Shown piece by piece: positions 35,830-46,531 of a stretch of DNA of 55,673 nt. The notes below the pieces were generated by a model. The model saw nothing but the letters and a program-made list of their open reading frames with translations. It was not told the DNA's origin and searched no databases. The stretch spans positions 1 through 55,673 of the forward strand of contig JAFLVE010000013.1 of assembly GCA_022511445.1 (NCBI GenBank). Direction: 5' to 3'. A program made the position numbers and the translations under genes. The DNA is from Clostridiales bacterium. GTDB lineage: Bacteria; Bacillota; Clostridia; Christensenellales; Pumilibacteraceae. Position 1 is the first letter of the stretch; each line of letters starts with the position of its first letter.

Positions 35830-38800
35830 ATGTACAGAATTGGCTTAGACATCGGTTCGACGACAATAAAAACAGCGGTGCTCGACGAGAACGACAAGAT
35901 TGTTCATTCGAGCTATCAGCGCCACAATTCGGACGTGCGCGCTACTCTTTATTCCGTCCTTACCGAGCTTCTTAAATCTTACGATAACTTTACCATAACG
36001 GTTACGGGCTCGGGCGGCATTTCGGTGTCCGAGTGGCTCGGTATACCGTTTGTTCAAGAGGTTATAGCGGGCGTCGAGGCGATTAAGCGCCTTATCCCCG
36101 AAACCGACGTCGCAATCGAGCTCGGCGGCGAGGACGCAAAGATTACATACCTCACCGACGGAATAGATCAGAGAATGAACGGCACGTGCGCGGGCGGAAC
36201 CGGCGCGTTTATCGACCAGATGTCAGTACTCTTAAACACCGACGCGAGCGGGCTTAACGAGCTTGCCAAGGACGCGACAATCATCTACCCTATCGCGTCA
36301 CGCTGCGGCGTTTTCGCAAAGTCGGACATTCAGCCGCTTATAAACGACGGCGCAAAAAAATCGGATATCGCGGCTTCCGTTTTCCAATCGGTAGTCAACC
36401 AAACTATATCGGGCTTGGCGTGCGGAAAGCCTATTCGCGGCAATGTAGCATTCCTCGGCGGGCCGCTCCACTTTTTGAGCGAGCTGGGGAAAAGGTTTAC
36501 CGTAACCCTTCAGCCCAAAAAGGCGATATTCCCCGAAAACTCGCAGGTGTTTAACGCAATCGGCGCGGCGTACCGCTCCGAAAAAGCGTTCACCTCCAAG
36601 CAGCTTCTCGAAAAGCTCGAGGCGGTTAAAAATATACAATCGAGCGAGGTCACGCGCCTCGACCCGCTGTTTAAATCCGAAAAGGAGCTTACCGACTTCC
36701 GCCTTCGCCACAGCAAGGTGGGAATCCCGTTTGCCGACATAAAAAAGCACAAGGGCGCGGCGTTCCTCGGTATAGACGCGGGCTCGACCACCACAAAGGT
36801 CGCGCTTATCGACGGCGACGGCGGGCTGTTGTATTCTTGGTACGGCTCCAACTCCGGCGACCCGTTAAGCTCTGTCATAGACATAATCAAAAACATCTAC
36901 GATCTTCTCCCGCCCGACGCGTATATCGGCTACGGCACGATAACGGGCTACGGCGAAAGCCTTATTAAAACGGCGCTCAATCTCGACAACGGCGAGATTG
37001 AGACGATGGCGCACCTCACCGCCTCCAACACCATTCTGCCCGGCGTTGAGTTCCTCCTCGATATCGGCGGTCAGGACATGAAATGCCTCCGCATCAAAAA
37101 CGGCATAATAACCGACATACTTCTTAACGAAGCGTGTTCGTCGGGTTGCGGAAGCTTTATAGAAACGTTCGCCCGCGCTATCGGCATGAACGCCGAAAAC
37201 TTCGCAAAGGTGGGGCTTGAAAGCCGCTCCCCCGTCGATCTCGGCTCGCGTTGCACCGTATTTATGAACTCGCGCGTCAAACAGGCGCAAAAGGAAGGCG
37301 CGACGGTTTCCGACATTTCGGCGGGTCTTGCCTATTCGGTCGTCAAAAACGCGCTGTTCAAGGTTATAAAGCTCCGCGACGCAAAGGAAATGGGCGATAA
37401 GATTATCGTTCAGGGCGGCACATTCCTAAACGAATCGGTGCTCCGCGCTTTCGAGATAGTGTCCGGCCGCGAGGTCATTCGCCCCAACGAGGCGGGACTT
37501 ATGGGCGCGTACGGCGCGGCGCTGATAAGCCGCAACAACTACAAGGGCGGGAAAAGCACGATTAAGACAAAACAAGAGCTTGAAATTTTCAAGGTCGTCA
37601 AGTCGTCGCGCCGCTGCGAAAAGTGCGGCAATCACTGCCTGCTTACTATATCCGAATTCGACGACGGCAGGACGTTTATATCCAACAACCGTTGCGAGCG
37701 CGGCGGAAACGCGCCCGAGAAAAAGGCGGAAAAGCTGCCCAACATGTTCGACGAAAAGTACAAGCGGCTTTTCGCCTACTACCGCCCGCTTCCCGAGGAC
37801 AAAGCGCCTCGCGGCGTTGTCGGCATTCCGCGCGTACTCAATATCTACGAAAACTACCCGTTCTGGTTCACATTCTTCACAGAGCTCGGCTACTCCGTAA
37901 AGCTGTCGCCGCGCTCCTCTCGCGATATTTACAGTAAGGGCATAGAGACCATGCCGTCCGAATCGGTATGCTACCCCGCCAAAATATCGCACGGGCATAT
38001 TCAGTCGCTTATCGACAGCGGCGTAAAGTTCATCTTCTATCCGTGCTTGCCCTACGAGCGCATAGAGGACCCCAACGCAAACAATCACTACAACTGCCCC
38101 GTCGTCGGCTCGTACCCCGAGGTCATCAGGCAGAACATGCGCGAGCAGTTTATTAATAACGGCGTAACGTTCTGCGCGCCCTTCCTGCCGTACAACAAGC
38201 GCGACAGGCTGGCAAATCGGCTAATAAAGGAATTCCCCAACATTTCCGCAGCCAAGATAAAAGCGGCGGTTAAAAAGGCTTACGCCGAGCAGGACGAATT
38301 TTCGGCATGGTCAAGACGCCGCGGCGAGGAGATTATAGCCGAGCTCGACAAGAACGGCGGACACGGCATAGTGCTTGCGGGACGGCCGTACCACCTTGAC
38401 CCCGAGATTAACCACGGCGTGCCGCAGATGATAAACGACTACGGCTTTGCGGTACTCACCGAGGACAGCGTCGCGCACATCAACCGCGTGGCGCGCCCCC
38501 TTCGCGTATTCGACCAATGGACGTACCACTCGAGGCTGTACAGCGCGGCAAGCTTTGTACGGACGCGCAACAACGTCGACCTTGTTCAGCTTAACTCGTT
38601 CGGTTGCGGACTGGACGCGGTAACAACCGACCAGGTCCAGGAGCTTCTCGAGGCGGCAAATAAGGTTTACACCCTTCTTAAAATCGACGAAATAAACAAC
38701 CTCGGCGCGGCGCGGATAAGAATCCGCTCGCTTATGGCAGTCATCAACGACAGGCAGATTAAAAACCTTAAAGCTTCCGACCCCGGCGAGCCCGAGGAGC

Positions 38801-40152
38801 GCGTTCTGTTCACAAAACAAATGCGCGAGGAATATACAATTCTGTCCCCGCAGATTTCCCCTTACCACCTCGACCTTGTTATGAGCGCGCTTAACAAGTA
38901 CGGCTACAAGGTGCAGGTGCTCGAGGACAGCAAGGAGGCTGTCGCAACAGGCCTCAAGTATGTAAACAACGACGCGTGCTACCCTACTATCATAATAGTC
39001 GGAACGATTATGCACGCGCTGCTGTCCGGCAAGTACGACCTTAATCGCACCGCCGTAATAATGACCCAGACGGGCGGCGGCTGCCGCGCGACAAACTACA
39101 TACCTCTTATCCGCAGAGCTCTTAAGAGCGCGGGAATGGAGCATATTCCGGTCATATCGCTGTCGTTTACCGGCATCGAAAAGAATCCGGGCTTCAAGAT
39201 GAGCATTCCCATTCTTAAAACGCTTATCGACGCGGTAGCTTACGGCGACCTACTCATGCGCTGTGTGTACAAAACTCGGCCGTACGAGGTTAATAAGGGC
39301 GAGACGGACGCCATTTACAATAAATGGAATACCCTGCTCCTTAACGAGTTTAAAACGGGCGACGTTCCCACCAAAAAATACGCGGCGACGATAGTAAACG
39401 AGTTTCTCGCCATAAAAACAAACGACGAAAAGCGGCCTAAAATAGGTATCGTCGGCGAAATACTCGTCAAGTTCCACCCGCTCGCCAATAACAACGTCGT
39501 CAAGCTCGTCGAGCACGAGGGCGGCGAAGCGGTCGTTCCCGACTTCCTCGACTTCTTCCTGTACTTCTTCTACAATTCTACCGTTAAGTACGATCTTCTC
39601 GAAGGAAGCCGCGCGGGCAAACTCGTCTCCGACCTCGGTATTTGGCTGATAGAAAAAATGCGCGCGCCCATAATAAAAGTGCTTAAAGGCACCAAGTTCG
39701 GCACGCCGTCGAACATACGCCACCTTGCCGACCGCGCAAGCCAAGTCGTGGGCTTAGGCACCACTACCGGCGAGGGCTGGTTCCTCACCGCGGAAATGCT
39801 CGAGCTTATAGACGAGGGCGCGCCCAATATCATTTGCATGCAGCCGTTTGCGTGCCTGCCTAACCACGTTACCGGCAAGGGCGTAATGAAAGAGCTTAAG
39901 CGAATCTATCCCGAATCGAATATCGTAGCCGTGGACTACGACCCCGGCGCGAGCGAGGTCAACCAAATAAACCGCATAAAGCTTATGATGTCCGTCGCGC
40001 TCGAAAACATGAAAAAATCGAGCGGCGAAGGCAAGGTGTCCAAGATTGTCGGAACGAACGAGGTCGTTTTCTCCGACGCTACGGAAACCGTCGAGCCGAT
40101 AGCGAGCGCGGAAGCCGCCGCAACCGACGACGAAACCGAAACTCTTTCCTGA
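35830..40152 (+). CDS. Long 2-hydroxyacyl-CoA dehydratase activase-related protein (double ASKHA + DUF2229)
   Basis: 1440 residues. There are two activase/ASKHA ATPase modules: the first from [13 protein letters not shown] (residue 5) with [10 protein letters not shown] and RCGVFAKSD, the second from [13 protein letters not shown] (about 314) with [11 protein letters not shown] and [12 protein letters not shown]. The conserved cysteines would hold the bridging [4Fe-4S] cluster. A Cys-rich spacer (CEKCGNHC, about 596) leads to a DUF2229 region ([17 protein letters not shown]..., [10 protein letters not shown]), then a C-terminal part resembling dehydratase subunits. Related short activases inject an electron into hydroxyacyl-CoA dehydratases using ATP. 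This long family is widespread in Firmicutes; its substrate is not clear, and no dehydratase genes are in the window. purA follows after 64 bases. Confidence 0.88.
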   Translation: MYRIGLDIGSTTIKTAVLDENDKIVHSSYQRHNSDVRATLYSVLTELLKSYDNFTITVTGSGGISVSEWLGIPFVQEVIAGVEAIKRLIPETDVAIELGGEDAKITYLTDGIDQRMNGTCAGGTGAFIDQMSVLLNTDASGLNELAKDATIIYPIASRCGVFAKSDIQPLINDGAKKSDIAASVFQSVVNQTISGLACGKPIRGNVAFLGGPLHFLSELGKRFTVTLQPKKAIFPENSQVFNAIGAAYRSEKAFTSKQLLEKLEAVKNIQSSEVTRLDPLFKSEKELTDFRLRHSKVGIPFADIKKHKGAAFLGIDAGSTTTKVALIDGDGGLLYSWYGSNSGDPLSSVIDIIKNIYDLLPPDAYIGYGTITGYGESLIKTALNLDNGEIETMAHLTASNTILPGVEFLLDIGGQDMKCLRIKNGIITDILLNEACSSGCGSFIETFARAIGMNAENFAKVGLESRSPVDLGSRCTVFMNSRVKQAQKEGATVSDISAGLAYSVVKNALFKVIKLRDAKEMGDKIIVQGGTFLNESVLRAFEIVSGREVIRPNEAGLMGAYGAALISRNNYKGGKSTIKTKQELEIFKVVKSSRRCEKCGNHCLLTISEFDDGRTFISNNRCERGGNAPEKKAEKLPNMFDEKYKRLFAYYRPLPEDKAPRGVVGIPRVLNIYENYPFWFTFFTELGYSVKLSPRSSRDIYSKGIETMPSESVCYPAKISHGHIQSLIDSGVKFIFYPCLPYERIEDPNANNHYNCPVVGSYPEVIRQNMREQFINNGVTFCAPFLPYNKRDRLANRLIKEFPNISAAKIKAAVKKAYAEQDEFSAWSRRRGEEIIAELDKNGGHGIVLAGRPYHLDPEINHGVPQMINDYGFAVLTEDSVAHINRVARPLRVFDQWTYHSRLYSAASFVRTRNNVDLVQLNSFGCGLDAVTTDQVQELLEAANKVYTLLKIDEINNLGAARIRIRSLMAVINDRQIKNLKASDPGEPEERVLFTKQMREEYTILSPQISPYHLDLVMSALNKYGYKVQVLEDSKEAVATGLKYVNNDACYPTIIIVGTIMHALLSGKYDLNRTAVIMTQTGGGCRATNYIPLIRRALKSAGMEHIPVISLSFTGIEKNPGFKMSIPILKTLIDAVAYGDLLMRCVYKTRPYEVNKGETDAIYNKWNTLLLNEFKTGDVPTKKYAATIVNEFLAIKTNDEKRPKIGIVGEILVKFHPLANNNVVKLVEHEGGEAVVPDFLDFFLYFFYNSTVKYDLLEGSRAGKLVSDLGIWLIEKMRAPIIKVLKGTKFGTPSNIRHLADRASQVVGLGTTTGEGWFLTAEMLELIDEGAPNIICMQPFACLPNHVTGKGVMKELKRIYPESNIVAVDYDPGASEVNQINRIKLMMSVALENMKKSSGEGKVSKIVGTNEVVFSDATETVEPIASAEAAATDDETETLS

Positions 40153-40198
40153 CGGCACTACGGGAAAAACCGAAAACCCACCAACTAAAAGACTCTGA

Positions 40199-41488
<1,290 letters not shown>

Positions 41489-41512
41489 AATTTATAAAAT
41501 ACAACAAACTTA

Positions 41513-41540
41513 GGCGCGGAACTCCCGCGCCTTTTTATTA
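41513..41540 (+). terminator. Terminator after purA
   Basis: GGCGCGG and CCGCGCC separated by AACTC-type loop bases, then CTTTTTATTA. Confidence 0.85.
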
Positions 41541-41590
41541 CCGCAATCTAATCGGGTGACAGAAAAACAGAGCGAGTAAAAAACTCTCTC

Positions 41591-41619
41591 TTGCATTTTG
41601 GCTTACTGTATGATACAAT
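41591..41619 (+). promoter_or_regulatory. Promoter upstream of the pseudogene and flavoprotein
   Basis: TTGCAT (41591-41596), a 17-base spacer and TACAAT (41614-41619). It is intact although the first gene behind it is broken. Confidence 0.6.
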
Positions 41620-41640
41620 AACTGTATAATAAACGGTTAT

Positions 41641-41981
41641 ATGAAAAGGAGAGAATTACCATGGAAGAAATGGTATAACGAAGAATACGAATGGGAAATC
41701 GAAGTAATCGGCTTTAACAAAGACGATAAAGAAACGGAGTGGTATTGTCGTAACGGCGAGGAAATAGAAGATAAACATACCTGTACTTTCGGCTGTCACG
41801 TTCACGCGCAGAGTCAAGAAATATGTTCTAAGCTAATGATGATGTATCCGATTATGGAAGCTGTCTGATGCGACGGAAACAGTAAATACAGCAAGGTTAT
41901 TATGTGTCCGAACGGATGCGTAGACTTACGGCAAAGCCCCTTGGTAATAATATTTTTTGGAATGGAAAATTTTTCGAGTGA
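41641..41981 (+). pseudogene. Broken TIGR04076-like small protein gene
   Basis: Three separate lesions are visible. The ATG with the proper AAGGAGAG site (41661) is one base out of frame with the conserved-looking KKWYNEEYEWEIEV; removing one G would restore it. An in-frame TGA follows PIMEAV at 41869. After CPNGCVDL the sense reading shifts frame (AKPLGNNIFWNGKFFE, ending at the TGA at 41979). The reconstructed protein of about 110 residues, with CTFGC and CPNGC cysteine pairs, resembles the TIGR04076 family as I recall it. As it stands, translation from the good ribosome site gives five codons only. Confidence 0.6.
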
Positions 41982-42017
41982 TTTTCCGGATTTTAAACTT
42001 CATTTTAACGGATAACT

Positions 42018-42749
42018 ATGAAAATAACAGTAATCAACGGTACGGAAAAACGCGGCGTTACCTATAAGCTAAAAGAGATTTTTTTGGAACGGTTTAAGCC
42101 TTCGGCAGAGATAACAGAATACTATTTGCCAAAAGACTGCCCTGCTTTTTGCGTGGGCTGTACAAACTGTTTCACAAAAGGCGAAGATAGCTGTAAAGAC
42201 TTTAATTACATAAGTACAATCGAAAAGTCACTTATCGAAGCCGATTTAATCGTTATGACATCCCCCGCGTACGTTATGCACGCGACGGGTGCAATGAAAG
42301 CCTTATTAGACCACTTTGCCTATCGTTGGATGCCTCACCGCCCTGCGCCCGAAATGTTCGGAAAGCGCGCCGTAATTATCACTCAATGTATCGGCTCAGG
42401 CGCAAAGTCGGCGGCAAAAGATATTAAACACAGCCTGTCCTGGTGGGGGATTTCCAAAATCGACGTCTATACCGCCGCACTTATGGACGATATTGTATGG
42501 GATAACCTTTCCGAAAAGAAGCAAAATAAACTAACGGAAAGCGTAAACAAGCTATCCCGTAAATTCGCCAAAATCAATTACGTAAAGCCCGCCCGTACAA
42601 AGCTAATTACCAGGATAAAGTTTAACCTTTGCCGTCTAATCCAAAAAAGAGTATATAAAAGCGGCAACGCGGGCCTTGACAATGAGTATTGGATCAACAA
42701 CGGCTGGCTCGATAAAAGCCGCCCGTGGAAAAACGGTAATAATATTTAA
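42018..42749 (+). CDS. NAD(P)H-dependent flavodoxin-fold oxidoreductase
   Basis: 243 residues. The flavodoxin-like N-terminus (KITVINGTEKRGVTYKL) binds FMN phosphate, and the iron-sulfur-flavoprotein-like CPAFCVGCTNCFTKGEDSC carries clustered cysteines. Then comes SPAYVMHATGAMKALLDHFAYRW, the usual FMN edge of this family. The C-terminal 70 residues are basic and unassigned. It is probably transcribed from the promoter in front of the pseudogene. Electron donor and substrate are unknown. Confidence 0.8.
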   Translation: MKITVINGTEKRGVTYKLKEIFLERFKPSAEITEYYLPKDCPAFCVGCTNCFTKGEDSCKDFNYISTIEKSLIEADLIVMTSPAYVMHATGAMKALLDHFAYRWMPHRPAPEMFGKRAVIITQCIGSGAKSAAKDIKHSLSWWGISKIDVYTAALMDDIVWDNLSEKKQNKLTESVNKLSRKFAKINYVKPARTKLITRIKFNLCRLIQKRVYKSGNAGLDNEYWINNGWLDKSRPWKNGNNI

Positions 42750-42751
42750 GA

Positions 42752-42785
42752 AAAAAAACACGGCACAATTGCCGCGTTTTTAGTT
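42752..42785 (+). terminator. Terminator after the flavoprotein gene
   Basis: AACACGGCA and TGCCGCGTT pair with one mismatch around CAAT, followed by TTTTAG. Confidence 0.65.
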
Positions 42786-42838
42786 GGAATATTTTAATAA
42801 GAATTTGCGTCGCCCTACTCTTTGGGAGTTAAAGAATT

Positions 42839-44416
42839 CTATTTCTCTGCGTAGGCGGCGACGGCTTTAATAAACTCCGCGTACAGCGGGTGCGTCGACA
42901 GCAGTCTCGAACGGTATTCGGGGTTGTAAATAGTTCCGATATAGAACTTGTTTGTAGGGATCTCGAACGCCTCGGGCACGCCCGTCGGGGAATGCACGGC
43001 ATATACAAGCCCGTTCTTTAAGAACATTTGTTCGTACTTGCCGTTAAAGTCGAAGCGGTGACGATGGCGCTCGCGCGTTGTAACGTCGCCGTAAATCTTG
43101 TTAAGATACGTGCCTGCGGTTATCATCGAGGGGAACGCGCCCTTTTTGAGCATTTTCGGCTCGACGAAGCATACCACGGGATACGGAGTTTCGGCGTCGA
43201 ACTCCTGCGACGACGCGCCTGTCATGTTGCACACGTTGCGCGCAAACTCGACGACGCCCGCCTGTGCGCCGAGACCTATCATTAGGCAGGGAATATCTTG
43301 TTCCCTTGCGTACTTGGCGGCGGCAACCTTGCCCTCGAAACCACGCTCGCCGAAGCCGGGCGCAATAATAATTCCGTCGTAGTTTTTGAGTATGTCGGGC
43401 TCTTTCTCAACGTCCGCGCTCGAAACCATAACAAGCTCGACCGCTTTGTTTTTAAGTAAGCCCGCCGTCATAAGCGCGTCGTTAATCGACTGGTACGCCG
43501 TCGGTTTTTCCACGTACTTTCCGACGAGCGCGACGTGCAGTTTATTTTTTGCGGTCTGCGCTTTTTCGGCGCGGTTGCACATATCGGTCCACGCCTCGAT
43601 ATTGGGCTCGCGCTCTTCCATTTTCAGCTTCCTAAGCGCAATGCCCGAAAAGTCCTGCTCGTGGAGGCGAAGCGGCACAATGTAAAGATTGTCGGTGGTA
43701 ATGCTCTCGATAATGCAGTTTCTGTCGACGTTGCAGAACATGGACAGCTTCTTTTTTGCACTGTCGTCAAGCGGCATGTCCGAGCGACAAACGATTATGT
43801 CCGGCTGAATACCGATATTCTGAAGCTCCTTGACAGAGTTTTGGGACGGCTTGGTCTTGTGCTCGCCACTCATCTCGATAATAGGCACGTATGTTACGTG
43901 AATGTACAGCGCGTTGCCCTTGCCGAGCTCGCCGCGGCATTGGCGGATTGCCTCGAGGTACGGGTGGTTTTCTATATCGCCGACCACGCCGCCGACTTCG
44001 CAAACAACGACGTCCGTTTCGGGACGGTTAAGCTTATAAAGCGCCGACTTAATCTCGTCGGTAATGTGCGGAACAACTTGAACGGATTCGCCGTCGTACG
44101 CGCCCTCGCGCTCCTTGCTTATCACGGACGAATATATCTTGCCGCTCGTGATGTTGCTGTTTTCGGTAAGGTCGCGGTCGAGAAAGCGCTCGTAGTGACC
44201 GAGAACAAGGTCGCCCTCGCCGCCGTCGTCGGTAACAAACACCTCGCCGTGCTGGTACGGGCTTAAGTACAGTGAGTCGACGTTAAAGTACGGATCGAAC
44301 TTAACCATATCGACAACGTACCCGCGCGACTTAATAAGCATCGCGAGGCTTGCCGCCGTTATTCCCTTGCCCAGTCCCGACACGACACCGCCGGTAACAA
44401 AAATATACTTTGACAT
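42839..44416 (-). CDS. Second CTP synthase homologue with inactivated glutaminase
   Basis: 525 residues, collinear with PyrG. The synthetase half keeps [44 protein letters not shown] and KTKPSQNSVK, although the canonical PGTM after NVD has become SLYL. The amidotransferase half has lost its triad: the nucleophile Cys is Gly381 (MIGLGAQ instead of GICLGMQ) and the catalytic His is Asn498 (YNPE instead of YHPE); only Glu500 remains. GGTMRLG is missing and PGGFG reads APGFG. It could use free ammonia only, or be a regulatory or repurposed nucleotide-binding protein. Its promoter pair and hairpin-spaced ribosome site are unlike other genes here, and a normal pyrG exists at 9364-11007. Confidence 0.9.
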   Translation of the reverse strand: MSKYIFVTGGVVSGLGKGITAASLAMLIKSRGYVVDMVKFDPYFNVDSLYLSPYQHGEVFVTDDGGEGDLVLGHYERFLDRDLTENSNITSGKIYSSVISKEREGAYDGESVQVVPHITDEIKSALYKLNRPETDVVVCEVGGVVGDIENHPYLEAIRQCRGELGKGNALYIHVTYVPIIEMSGEHKTKPSQNSVKELQNIGIQPDIIVCRSDMPLDDSAKKKLSMFCNVDRNCIIESITTDNLYIVPLRLHEQDFSGIALRKLKMEEREPNIEAWTDMCNRAEKAQTAKNKLHVALVGKYVEKPTAYQSINDALMTAGLLKNKAVELVMVSSADVEKEPDILKNYDGIIIAPGFGERGFEGKVAAAKYAREQDIPCLMIGLGAQAGVVEFARNVCNMTGASSQEFDAETPYPVVCFVEPKMLKKGAFPSMITAGTYLNKIYGDVTTRERHRHRFDFNGKYEQMFLKNGLVYAVHSPTGVPEAFEIPTNKFYIGTIYNPEYRSRLLSTHPLYAEFIKAVAAYAEK

Positions 44417-44449
44417 AAATCGTTGTAGCCTAAACGCTACATCCTCCTT
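44414..44449 (-). promoter_or_regulatory. Hairpin-bridged ribosome binding site of the second pyrG
   Basis: AAGGAGG (44443-44449) is 26 bases from the ATG, too far for direct use. Between them TGTAGC-GTTTAG-GCTACA (44424-44441) can fold into a 6-bp hairpin, leaving an effective gap of 8 bases. Confidence 0.5.
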
Positions 44450-44466
44450 GGTTATCCTTTTTTAGA

Positions 44467-44569
44467 TTACCTTTACACAGTATAACACAATCACAGATTA
44501 TCTCTTTGTTTTCCCGTTTTTAGACTCAGCTGTTCTTGCGGTAATACCTTTATACATTATAACACAATC
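44467..44569 (-). promoter_or_regulatory. Duplicated promoter elements upstream of the second pyrG
   Basis: Two similar 26-base blocks (44467-44492 and 44544-44569, 77 bases apart) each contain GATTGTGTTATA(A/C)T, i.e. an extended -10 (TGTTATAAT or TGTTATACT) followed by a similar downstream AAAGGTA. The distal copy also has TTGCGT 17 bases upstream. Confidence 0.6.
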
Positions 44570-44592
44570 TTGGTTGTTACGCAATAGATTAA

Positions 44593-46422
44593 CTAACTAA
44601 TTATATTATTACTTCCATTTTCCGCCGACAGAGGATCGTAATTTTTAAACGCATTGCCGCCTTGGAAATAGGAGACCACGCTACAAAACTTTCTCCTGTT
44701 GCGCGAATTTATTTCCGCCGTCATATCGGTATACTGACGGGACTTAACACGCCCCTCAAGAATGTCCGAAAGCGAGACTTTGGTAAGGTTACCAAGGTAA
44801 AACGGATTCTCGGTTATCCGATCGGTAACGTAACCGCCCCATGCACACGCGAAAACATTACCGGCGCAATCGATACCCACCTTGCTTTCAAACATATTAC
44901 AACAAGCCTTGCCGTCGTTAAACGCAGGAATGCATCTCAGCGAGCAATGAAGCTTACATTTTATTCCGTTAGATTCCAATCCGTTTTTAAGCTTGTTTAC
45001 TACGTCTATGGGATTATAGGCGGCATACTTCGTTTTGTTCGTGTTGCTACCGAGCTTTCCTACCGGCATTAACCTTAATAACGTTGCGTCTATTTCGATA
45101 TCACGATGACGTTCTTTTATATTAACTATTTTGTTTATTACGCACTCTATATCCTCGTCGGATAAGTCGTCGTTTATGATAGGTACGTTTATTGTCAAAG
45201 CTTCGGTATAATCCAACAACGCATTTACCTGTTCGATATTGCTATTACTGTATTCGGCTTCATTTCTGGTAAAATCGGGATTATCTCCTTCCGCTTTAGA
45301 AGCGTCTATGGTAATTTCGCAATGTTTAATCGCCGTGGGGAATTTGTTTTTCATATATTCTGCGGCGCCTATACCCGTAGTAGATATCGAGACCCTGTCC
45401 TCGCCGAGTTGCTCTATCGCGGCTTGAATGATATTAACGCTCTCGTTGCATACCAACGGATCCCCGCCGGCAAAATCGACGCTGTTTATTAAATTTTTTG
45501 CCTTGCACAGATTATTGAGCACTGTAAGCTTATCGTTTGCGGATAACTCGACGCGGCTTTTATCGTGCGTAGCGCATATCTCGCAATTGTAATGGCATTT
45601 AGATGTAATATTCCAAATAACTTTGACGTTTCCGCGCGTATTAACAAAAGAGCTTAGCGGATGCGGTAAATCTTCCAATAATGCTATTACGTCTTTATTT
45701 GTTGCAAGCGCACCCGGTTTCTTTTTCATATCCTCCAACGTCATCCACTTGCCTTTTGTATTTTGTTGCAACAATTTATCGCGTGATTGAATTTTGATAC
45801 GCACGTCATAAAATACAAAAGCGTTCATCGAAAGGTCGCCGTGAACAGGTTTTATGCTGAAGTGAACTTCCCCGTCTACGGGAATAACGGATAAAATATC
45901 CTTGTCGGATACGCCTAAATCTACTAAACACCGTCTTACGATTTTGTCTTGTTCCGATATTTCTTTATATTTGTCCAAACTGCCGTGCGGTAAAAAAAAG
46001 TCGTCACCGGTTAAATATAATGTTTTGTTTTTCTCGTTATCGACTACGCGGATTATCGCGGTATATCTTAAGTTCTCTTTTGCCTTATTTATAAGCATAG
46101 TATCGATCGACAAATTAATATTGTGATCCTCTTTAATCTTACTGCTGTTTTTACGCCATCTTACAATACCTATAACAAGATACACGAATATCGCAAGCAT
46201 AATGATAGAAGCGATTACTTGCGCCCACAAATCCAAATTGGAAAAATTAGGAGCGAATGCGAGAATGTTTAGCAATAAATTTATCGCTAAAGTTATTATT
46301 AACTCCAAGTCTTTTCCATGTTTACTTTTAAGCTCGTTGGCTTTGCTGTACTCGTTTGCAATGTTTTTAATCGCGTCAATGCTCAGCAATACCTCGGGAG
46401 GAGCATAATCCTTAAGTTTCAT
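44593..46422 (-). CDS. Membrane-anchored radical SAM protein with degenerate Nudix domain and SPASM-like C-terminus
   Basis: 609 residues in four parts. Residues about 39-58 and 66-88 are two transmembrane helices after a charged N-terminus. Residues about 118-235 look like a Nudix fold whose box has decayed (LPHG...RRCLVDLG at 144-170 instead of the RE..EE.G catalytic acids). The radical SAM core has C276-x3-C280-x2-C283 and GGDP at 319. The C-terminal cysteines (C489, C493, C497, C507, C508, C519, C526) suggest auxiliary Fe-S clusters as in SPASM proteins. The DNA is AT-rich compared with neighbours, suggesting transfer. It has its own promoter overlapping the upstream toxin stop codon and only a weak AGGT ribosome site. 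No precursor peptide gene is visible, so substrate is unknown. Confidence 0.85.
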   Translation of the reverse strand: MKLKDYAPPEVLLSIDAIKNIANEYSKANELKSKHGKDLELIITLAINLLLNILAFAPNFSNLDLWAQVIASIIMLAIFVYLVIGIVRWRKNSSKIKEDHNINLSIDTMLINKAKENLRYTAIIRVVDNEKNKTLYLTGDDFFLPHGSLDKYKEISEQDKIVRRCLVDLGVSDKDILSVIPVDGEVHFSIKPVHGDLSMNAFVFYDVRIKIQSRDKLLQQNTKGKWMTLEDMKKKPGALATNKDVIALLEDLPHPLSSFVNTRGNVKVIWNITSKCHYNCEICATHDKSRVELSANDKLTVLNNLCKAKNLINSVDFAGGDPLVCNESVNIIQAAIEQLGEDRVSISTTGIGAAEYMKNKFPTAIKHCEITIDASKAEGDNPDFTRNEAEYSNSNIEQVNALLDYTEALTINVPIINDDLSDEDIECVINKIVNIKERHRDIEIDATLLRLMPVGKLGSNTNKTKYAAYNPIDVVNKLKNGLESNGIKCKLHCSLRCIPAFNDGKACCNMFESKVGIDCAGNVFACAWGGYVTDRITENPFYLGNLTKVSLSDILEGRVKSRQYTDMTAEINSRNRRKFCSVVSYFQGGNAFKNYDPLSAENGSNNIIS

Positions 46423-46502
46423 AAAAAATACCTAAACATCTTACGTAAATACTACGCGGTAAAACAATCCCTGATTGATTCGGTTTGACTGTGTCCGGCT
46501 AT

Positions 46503-46531
46503 ATTTTATCACGGTTGCACTGTTTAATCAA
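46503..46531 (-). promoter_or_regulatory. Promoter of the radical SAM gene
   Basis: TTGATT (46526-46531), a 17-base spacer and TAAAAT (46503-46508); the -35 lies in the last codons of the preceding RnlA-like gene. Confidence 0.45.

Noticed and set aside
41869-41871. In-frame TGA followed by Cys in the small gene, as a possible selenocysteine codon
   Set aside because: The same gene also has an out-of-frame start and a later frameshift, and the codon fits a CGA to TGA change; only a weak hairpin follows, so a pseudogene explains it better.
42018-42749. Iron-sulfur flavoprotein
   Set aside because: Only part of the cysteine spacing fits, so the broader flavodoxin-fold oxidoreductase call was kept.
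44593-46422. Prokaryotic viperin making ddhCTP, suggested by the neighbouring CTP synthase homologue
   Set aside because: The C-terminal cysteines match SPASM-type auxiliary clusters and the protein has additional TM and Nudix parts that viperins lack; proximity alone is weak.
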